From: Prunus persica
Lineage: Eukaryota; Streptophyta; Magnoliopsida; Rosales; Rosaceae
Reading direction: 5' to 3'
Assembly (NCBI RefSeq): GCF_000346465.2
Contig: NC_034010.1
Coordinates: 8,858,520-8,922,519, forward strand
Length of the DNA: 64,000 nucleotides
A model generated the notes under the pieces. It did not search any database, had not been told where the DNA came from, and saw only the letters and a program-made list of their open reading frames with translations. This document shows, one piece after another, positions 56,481-64,000 of the stretch. A program made the position numbers and the translations under genes. The number at the start of each line of letters is the position of its first letter. The first letter of the stretch is position 1.

Positions 56481-59390
56481 TTGAATCGCGAAACCCTCCC
56501 TCGACCCCATCTTTTAGGTATGTCTCATGAATAAATTGTGTTGCCCATCAAATAATCTAAGAATCCGGGGGGACATAGTACTGTATTAAGTTACCTAGCT
56601 TAAATTGGAAGCGTTACCAGCTGCAGCCTAAGGCCACATGAAATATAAAGAAAGAACTATGGATATGTAGAGTCATCCTAAACAAATCTTGTTGCCTATC
56701 ATATCATTGGAGATGAAGAATCCATAAGAAACAACCTAAATTAACTTTTCTTATCTTGTTAAATATCAGTGTCATCCGACAATGCACATTACAAAATTTT
56801 GGTTAACAAAAAAAAGTATGATAGATGCGAAGTTCATAAATTTGATTTTAAAAGTACTAAATCTTGAACATGTCCGGTTCATAACCATAGTCAAATCTTT
56901 AATATAACATATACTCAGTTCATCAATACAATGAAAAATCAATCGTACCACATATCTAAATCATAATTTCAATGGAAAATACCTTTATACAAATACTATT
57001 CTCCTCTGTTTTTCTTTCTCTAGCTGTCATTAACATCCTTAGGTTGGTCTCTCTCTCTCTTTATCTTATACATGTTCATATATTGGTAGCAAACCACATC
57101 GAAAGGCTATTGAGACAGTTTTTAACATCTCTAATAGGAAATCACCAAATATATATATACACCACAAAATTAGTATAAAAACATATGAACATAAAAACAG
57201 AAAATAATAAATAAATAAAACTAATATTAACAACGATAGATCATTACACAATTTAGAGTAACCCATCAACAGCTGATGAATTGATTGTTTTTGTTGGGGA
57301 TGAAAGCAAGTGTTTCTAAAACAGAGAATAAAAACATAAAAGTTTTTGAATCTTAGATTCCCTTTTTAACTTTTTGTTCCTTTTCGTTTGTTTTCCCACA
57401 AAGCACAGGAATATTATTAGGTATCCATTCCCATCATTTATCATAGACTACAACTAAACAATGGCTCTGAAATGCTAGCAAAAAATTAGAAATAAAAGAA
57501 AACAGAAGCCAAACACACACAAAAATTCACACACATTCAATCACAAAAGAAGCGTAAAATATGTAGCACCAATAAACGCTATGACTCAAACAAGTCAAAA
57601 TTTAGATAAAAATAAAAATGTCCTAGAGCTATAGAGAAAATCTCACCAAATCAAACACGTTAGTCATTTCTTTTCCTTAAACACAGAAATAGAAAAGCAA
57701 AAAAAAAAAGGGGGGGGGGGAAACAGTTTCACCTTTCCTTCCATTTCCTATATTAACCATTTCAGTTTTGAAAAAAGTTGGGAATCTCATTGCTCTGTTA
57801 GTGGTTCAAAATAAGCAAATTAAAGAAAACAGAGGAAAAGATTGAATATCAAGATGAAGAGTGTGTTAAAAGGAGAAGACAAATAAAAAGTCTAGAGATT
57901 CCCAGGTATTGCATTTGGAATTTCCCTTTTCCACCACCAAATGTCGGTTTGTGTGTTGGCTCTCTATGAGGTTAACAATTCTATCATTCAATATACCAAA
58001 GTTTCTCTTTTTTTCTTTTTTTTTCTTCTTCCGTTTTATTTTACAATAAACAAAAGAAAACCACGCTGAAGAAAAATTAATAATATACTTTTTAGAAGAA
58101 ACGAAAAATAGAGCATGAAAGATGTGTCTGTGTGGTGGATGTACTAATATGATATGAAAGTTAAATAAGAAGGAAAAAAAAAAACCAGGAATCCAATAAA
58201 CGTAGCTGATCAATTGAAATATTATAAAGTGATTCTTTAGTTCTAACCTTTGTAAACAAAACAATAGCTAATGTATATGGATCCTCAATTGAAAACAAAA
58301 CTAATGATAAAATTCAGAGTAAAAACAACAACAAAAACGTACATATCAAAATCCAGAGGCTTTCTTTACCTGTACAAAAACTCTACAAACTATATGATGT
58401 GAAAGTCAAAAAAGAAAAGAAGAAAAAAAGAAAAAAAAAAGAAAAAAAAAGAAGAAAGCCCAATTGTCAAAACACTCAAAGGATTCACCAACATGCTCAG
58501 ATATTGTAAACATCTAAACCTATCATTACAACAACAAATTAACACCAACCAATTGTCAATTGATGACTTAAAAAAATTAATTGAAATTTCAACCTAAAAA
58601 CTCACCTCTTGCTTAACAAAACCGAAAACACCAACTAAACTGCTGTATCCAAAGCAACGAAAGAACACCTGCAAAATATCAAAGAAAACACGGTTTAAAA
58701 AAATAAAGAAGAAAAAGGAAGAAAAAACAGAAAAATTGGAGAAGAAAACACATATATCAATATATGAATCAATCAAAATGAAAACAACATGAATTAACAA
58801 AAGAGAAATTACCTGAACAACAAAAACCATAAATCAAACACAACCCAAAACAATTATATAAAAAAAAAGAGGAAAAACAATCACTATATGAATCAACAAA
58901 AATGATAAAAAATGAAGATCCAAAAAGAAAACAAATTATAAATATAACTAACAGATCGATAGAATCGGTCAACCAACAATTGGTAGAATCAATCGGTAGT
59001 GTTGATGGTTATTTTCTTAATATCTGTGGGATTATGTGAAATTGGTTTTATTTTGATTGCTTGGGTTTCAGTTAAATTGGTTTTGGCTTTAATTTCTTTC
59101 GGTTAGGTTTTTTGAATCTTCATGCTCATCCATCTGGGTTTTTACCAATTGCATTTAGATTGCTCTGGATATGTGAATCTTGAAACTTGGGATTTTTCAT
59201 TTGATGTAGTAGATTTGAATAGTGTGATTGTGATGAATCCTTGTTCACTGCTGTGTTAGTGTTGTATTGCTGTTGTGTTCTTGTTATTTTGTTGTTATGT
59301 TGTTGTTATATTGCCATTATATAGTCATTGCATTGCCTGGTTATTGTGGTTGTATTGTGTTAATGAAATGTTGTTTTGTCATGATCAGAA
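56043..59390 (+). other. AT-rich 5' flank of MULE-2, possible TIR and leader
   Basis: At 56194 GGGAAATATCTCTAAATGCCACC resembles a MULE terminus, but its partner is not in the window. TATAAATAT (56277-56285), a C/T-rich leader with a long (TC)n, and a donor-like CTTTTAG|GTATGTC near 56516 follow. An intron could then run to the TGATCAG acceptor before the ATG at 59391. No ORF between is credible. Local features are A11G11 at about 57699-57720 and small duplications of ATATGAATCAA(T)CAAAA at 58760 and 58885. Confidence 0.3.
56385..56473 (+). repeat. (TC)n microsatellite, about 44 repeats
   Basis: Uninterrupted CT dinucleotides in a leader-like, C/T-rich context just downstream of a TATA box. 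Likely hypervariable in length. Confidence 0.95.
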
Positions 59391-61824
59391 ATGGAGACAA
59401 TTGTTATTCTGGTTTGCTACAATGGAAAATGGGTGACCTCAAAGAAGATGCGCAAATATGAAGGGGGTGACTCAAAAGGCTGAATAGTTCCACGAACCAT
59501 CACATTTGTTGAACTGTTGGTTCATGTGCATCAGATTGGTAATACAAACAGTAGGGAAGACAAGGTTTGCTTAAAGTTCTCAATTTTGGTGGCCTCGAAT
59601 GAGTGAAAGCACATAAAGATTGAGGACGATGACGACGTCAAATTTTTTATGAAGTACAATTGTGAGGTAACACCTTCAAAACTAGCTCCCTTACTCATGA
59701 GTATAGAACATAAAGGACCGACAAATGATGTAGTTGATAGTAGTTGGATGGGTCGTTCTTCAGTTGCCATTGTTGAAAGCAATGAAGTAACTCGAAATAA
59801 TAAAAATGTCACTGATGTGGGAGGTGATATTGGGACAGATTTTATGGACATGATTGATTTTAGCAAGGTGGAGGAGATGCATGGTAGTGATAATGGTACT
59901 GAAAGAAATGAAGTGTCAGTGTAATTTGCCCCTCCTATTTTGGGTCGCGTGGACACATTTGCCCAATTGCCAACAATGCATTTAGGAGGAGAATCTGAAC
60001 CCACTCGTGAACATTATTTGAGTCAAATGGGTGAACAGAACCAGTACAATGTGGCTGGTGTAAATGATGGACAAGCGTATTTGGACACAAGGTATTCGCG
60101 AAGTGATTGGAATCTGAAAATTCAAGTTGGGCAAATTTTAGGGAGCTTTGTTGACCGAGTTACGGTTGATGGCATTGAGAGGCCACTTTGAATATAAGGT
60201 GCAATTCTCTTGCACTAAGAGGTTGCTTGTGGTTTGTTGTCAATCTCGATGCCCATGGTGGGTCCGAGCATCGAGAATTGGAGAATACAACTTCATGATT
60301 GTGAGGTGTATAGTTGTCCATGAATGTGATTTGAGGTTTGTAAATGACAACCATCGTCAAGCAACCGCAACACTTGTAGCCACTTCATTTAAAAGGAAGT
60401 TGAAGGATCCTCGGACAATAAACACACCACGTGACATAATGAGAGATGTGAAACACAACTTTGGTTTGACGATCCATTATTTGAAAGCCTGGAAAGCAAG
60501 GGAGTTAGCTCTATTGTCTATTATAGGATCAGCCGAGGAGGCTTATTATATCCTTCCAACCTATTGCTATGAATTGGAGCATATGAATCCTAGCACAAAG
60601 ACACACATCCAAACTGATGAGAACAATCACTTTGTGTATTTATTTATGGCAGTTGGCGCATGTATTAGAGGGTTTCGTTCTTCCATGCGCCCAGTGATAG
60701 CCATGGATGCCACTAATTTAAAATCTAAGTACAAGGGTGTTATGTTTGTAGCAAATGCATTCGATGGTAATCGAAATATATATCGTCTTGCTTTGGGATC
60801 GGGATTTGGAGACAGATGCATCATGGCAATGGTTTTCACTAAACTTCATGAAGCCATTGGTGAATGTCCCAATCTTGTTATCATTTCTGATCGCAATGTT
60901 AGCATAGAGAATGTGTGGAACAAAGTTTTCCCAACAATGCAACATGGCATATGCTTTTATCATATGAAGGGGAACATGAAACGCACTTGCAAGTTCAAAA
61001 AGCATGATCAAATACTGATGCACTTTGAGCAGGCTATGAAATCTTATTTAATTACTGAATTTGATTGTCATTTTCGCAAGATCAAGTGAAAGGAACATGT
61101 TGCTCAATATCTTGAACAGGCAAGGTTACATAAGTGGTTTAGAGCTCACATGGATGGATGCCGCAACAATGTAATGACAACAAATATTGCTGAATGAATA
61201 AACTCAGTCCTTAGGTTTGCAAGGATGCTGCCAGTGGTTCATTTGATAGTGGAAATTATTAATCTCCTTGTGAAATAGTTCACTGAACATCGTGAGTTGG
61301 CTTTGAATTGCACAACAACATTGCGCCCCAATTTTTGCAAGAAAAAGTTGAGGAATAAGTTGGATGATGCTGCAAGGATGAATGTCATTAAACTAAATAA
61401 CGTACAGTTTAATGTTTTGGATGGTGATATGGATGGCCTCGTAGATTTGACGAACAACAGTTGTAGTTGTAGAAAGTTTCAGCTTGAGCAGCTACCTTGC
61501 AAGCATGTAATTGCGGTTTGCCACTTCTTGAAACTAAATGTATACTCTAAGGCTTCTCGGTATTACACTCGGAATACCTGGTTGGATGCTTATTCGGATA
61601 GCATTTACCCGGTACAGTCTCACGGAATGCGGATTATTCCTAAAGATGTCTGAAGTTGAGTTGTGCTGCTTCTCATGGCAAAGGTCATGCCAGGCAGATG
61701 AAAAAAGCTAAGAATTCCCTCGCAAGGAGAGGGCACCATTACAAGAAAGTGCTCAAGGTGCGGTTCCACATGCCACAATAAAATCACTTGTAAAAATAAT
61801 ATTCCATTGTGCAATGTATCTTAG
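59391..61824 (+). pseudogene. MULE-2 transposase (broken)
   Basis: The ATG follows an acceptor (GATCAG|AA). The N-terminus METIVILVCYNGKWV is the small domain preceding some MULE transposases. Acidic and variable linkers with stops (59490, 59922, 60188) come next. The DNA-binding block CPWWVRASRIGEYNFMIVR is at 60255. The catalytic domain has Asp in AMDATNLKSKYKG (60702) and in ISDRNVSIENVW (60888), and the Glu in NIAE followed at once by TGA (61196). SWIM finger: CSCRKFQLEQLPCKHVIAVC (61464). C-terminal zinc knuckle CSRCGSTCHNKITC (CX2CX4HX4C, 61757-61798), stop 61822. It differs in sequence and motifs from MULE-1, so a separate family. Confidence 0.85.
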
Positions 61825-62144
61825 ACAATATGATTGGTGTTGCTTTGTTAGGTAATGTCAAATTTCATTTTATTTGTGGTGGGTTTGGTGTTATGTTGAA
61901 TGTGAATTCTATTAAATTTGCATAATTTGGGTGGCATTGCTACAACATGGTGTGTTCCCTATTTATATTCATAGTATCGCTATCGTATTGTAATTTTATT
62001 GCCTTCAGAGTGTATTATATTGTACTTTTATTGTACTGGTATTGCTATTATAATATAAACTATGAGTACGAAATTAAATGGCCTAGAATGTAACTCCAAA
62101 TGGATCCATAACATTAAAGTTCTTAGAATGCCAGTATTACATAA
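61825..62144. other. TATTG(T/C)-rich spacer
   Basis: No gene. ATTGCTAC, TATTGTA, TATTGCTAT-type words are repeated here and again at 63240-63310 and 59225-59345, on both sides of the MULE-2 gene. They may be subterminal repeats of the element. Confidence 0.3.
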
Positions 62145-63027
62145 TTACCGTGATACTCCTACTACACCTTCTTTTCTGATTACAAATTTAGCCGATGCAT
62201 AGGGCAAATGAGGGGCAAATATAAGGTGAAATGTCCTATGTGTTTGACTGGATATAGTTGCTGAAGAAGCATTACGATTGTTAACCCCCAACAGATTGCT
62301 CATGTCTTGCCAAGAACACCCTTGAATTTATGCAATGTGCCTAAGCCAGTCCCAAAGCTGGACTCACCCGTCTGCCCGATGTGTGCAAGCACTTCAAGTT
62401 TCCCAACCTCACCACATTCACTCCATCATGTGGCCTAATAAAATCCACCACTTGGTTGGTGACAACCACTGCCACTCCAAACTTATTTGCTACAGCCTTC
62501 AATGTTCCGGATATCTTGAAAAACATTTCAGACCGCCGTTTCAAATCTGCCGGTGTTGTCTCATACTGTGATCGGAACAATGCAGCAATGGAATCAATGA
62601 CAATGAGTTTCACAGGTAACTGGGTGTGATCAATGGCAATAAATGCTTGTATGTCTCAAAGGACATGGATGAGTTGTTGAGCATCATGAACGCCATGAAC
62701 ATATATGTCTTCTAATGGCTCCAACCCTATTAAGTTGGAGTAGGATGCATGATAAAGGTTGGCTAGTTGTTGCAATTAACGAAATAAGAAGCTGAATTCT
62801 ATGAATATGTAGAGGGAGGAGCCCCCTAGTCCGCCATGTGATGGTAGGAGCTGAGCTCTTACCGTTAGTTAGAGACAAAGTTGCGTCTTCTTGAAACTGC
62901 TCTCCCTTATGAATTCTGTTATGGAGTTGCAGGGTGTCCCACTACCTAAGCAGCCATCTAGTATTGGGCATCCAATGGATAATTTAGGGGTTGAAAGAGG
63001 AAGGAGCATGAGGTTTTGTGGTGTCAT
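62145..63027 (-). pseudogene. XRCC3: XRCC3-like (RAD51 paralogue) pseudogene, full length, apparently intronless
   Basis: XRCC3 is a RAD51 paralogue acting in homologous recombination with RAD51C. Colinear blocks run from ATG 63027 (MTPQNLMLLPLSTPKLSIG) through GTPCNSITE, a damaged Walker A (ESSFKKTQLCL where GESGSGKT is expected), LLPSHGGLGGSSLYIHTE, and VKLIVIDSIAALFRS (Walker B). Then come ADLKRRSEMFFKISGTLK, VAVVVTNQVVDF, SGRRVSPALGLA, NSRVFLARHEQ, and the C-terminus HLIFAPHLPYASAKFVIRKE, stop 62145. About 294 codons, near the usual 300. There are several stops and frameshifts, so it is non-functional. Continuity without gaps suggests a cDNA-derived copy. It lies 320 bp downstream of, and convergent with, the MULE-2 gene. 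Confidence 0.85.
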
Positions 63028-63369
63028 GTTTCTGTAATTTAGGGGGGGATGTGATGGTGGTGCAAGGCATGAATTGTATATATAGAGTCCATATTGAAGT
63101 GTGTAATGTAGGCCATATGTCTTTTACGGGGTATATACTTCATCAATTTTGCAATTTTTTTATATATATTTTTTTAATTTTTATTTTGCATTGGACCAAA
63201 TAAAAAAAAACACACAAAGTCTAATGCAGTACCTACTTCAATAGGATCGTATTGTAACTCTATTGTGCTCTTATTCATGTCATATTGCTATTATACGCAT
63301 GTGTATTGTGGATTTATTGCCGCTATAATTGTTTAGATATGGATAAAGGAAACTGTATACGCACAAATA
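63028..63369. other. AT-rich spacer, nothing recognised
   Basis: It contains a GTATTGTGG / TATTGCTAT-type stretch (63240-63310) like that after MULE-2, and a T-run around 63160. No gene or repeat border was seen. Confidence 0.5.
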
Positions 63370-63880
63370 CAAACAGAGGCGTGATAGTTCCATCAAATCC
63401 AATTTCAAAACTTACATAATACAACAACAGGCCACCACATAGTTACATAACACAAAAAGAGGCCACCTCATAGTTCCATTTTACAGGTTGTTTCCACTAC
63501 ATTTTACAATGTCCAAAGTCATATTAAAGTGTCACAACTTTCCTACTGTTGACACATTCAAATTTGCATACTCTTCAATTGCAGAGACCACGACCCATGA
63601 AATTCATGACCTCGCCCACAGTGATGTTGTCCCAGTTTCCTTCTGGATCCACTATTTTTGCAAACTTGCAAAATAGTTTGAATCCAATTTCCACTTGTTG
63701 TTGCTTCAACCGGGCCATTTCGTCAGATACCTTGAATACCAAAACTGCAATGGTATGGGCAATTTCGATTTTTGCTTTCATACCCTTTATATGTAGGAGA
63801 TGCATGCGGGTGGGGAGAAGCGGGAGGCAATTACCTCCCGAATGGACGGTGCCCGACCTTGTTCGGGCAGTTATTTCCAA
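63370..63880 (-). CDS. Unidentified small ORF region at the right edge
   Basis: A frame of 101 codons (63880-63575) includes AKIEIAHTIAVLVFKVSDEMARLKQQ, a likely amphipathic helix, then FCKFAKIVDPEGNWDNITVGEVMNFMGRG and a TAG/TAA. Homologous-looking coding sense may continue in the same strand to about 63500 with stops. I do not recognise the family. An acceptor-like CTACATATAAAG lies upstream, so the real exon might begin near 63795. It may be an accessory ORF of MULE-2 or of another element; it could equally be noise. Confidence 0.25.
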
Positions 63881-64000
63881 CGATCGAATTGACAGTCCCG
63901 GTTGGAAACATCATTTTTCAATTATAACTTGTTGGGTCAGAGCGTAGACGAGCGAGTAGAGCCCAGGAAATAGCCAACTAGCAAACTCATCCGCTTGTCA
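63881..64000. other. Window edge, GC-richer DNA
   Basis: TCCCGAATGGACGGTGCCCGA and following bases differ in composition from the AT-rich spacer on the left. Nothing can be assigned before the window ends. Confidence 0.3.

Noticed and set aside
59531..60004. Minus-strand ORF of 157 codons
   Set aside because: Antisense shadow of the N-terminal half of the MULE-2 transposase.

Overview
The window is nuclear DNA of a flowering plant, very probably a eudicot. It is AT-rich and contains GT-AG introns, TATA boxes, long LTRs, Mutator-like (MULE), CACTA and hAT elements, and a degraded plant XRCC3-like gene. The LTR and antisense-ORF families resemble ones I associate with Rosaceae, but that is recollection and not shown by the sequence. 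I found no intact host gene, rRNA, tRNA or CRISPR. This is a deeply nested heterochromatin-like transposon cluster in which almost every recognisable gene is broken.

Layout. 0-4.6 kb: the 5' end of an unidentified minus-strand transcription unit, a small hAT element with a target duplication (999-1795), a TGACGTCA-type tandem array and an LTR-like promoter region. 4.65-8.42 kb: a non-autonomous CACTA-like element packed with GCGCGACGAA motifs. 8.4-16.2 kb: LTR remnants, including a minus-strand LTR with an Arg-type primer-binding site (11742-13315).

16.2-52.9 kb: one MULE (MULE-1). Its transposase gene is split by about 31.5 kb of inserted DNA (17634-49133) flanked by the 5-bp repeat ACATA. 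The insertion holds, left to right: a minus-strand LTR with PPT and an antisense extra gene (aORF-a); a 40-bp tandem array; gag and aORF fragments; a CACTA element (21834-42805) with a C48/Ulp1-type gene and a TNP2 gene, itself interrupted by a minus-strand Ty3/gypsy Tat-type element (22138-30362); a second aORF (aORF-b, minus), a plus-strand LTR and a plus-strand gag-protease gene. The rest of MULE-1 (catalytic core, SWIM finger, convergent GRF zinc-finger gene, right TIR) follows at 49.1-52.9 kb.

52.9-64 kb: a second copy of the Arg-PBS LTR (plus strand), a fold-back element, and a second MULE gene (59391-61824). Next to that gene lies a full-length, apparently intronless XRCC3 pseudogene (62145-63027, minus).

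How the parts relate: transposase, structural and protease genes serve their own elements, and most are dead from stops, frameshifts or deletions. The most notable signals are the reconstructable split MULE with a target duplication, the CACTA whose putative binding-site motif also fills its introns, the roughly mirror-symmetric arrangement of LTR/aORF/LTR units about 32-34 kb, and the XRCC3 copy beside a MULE.
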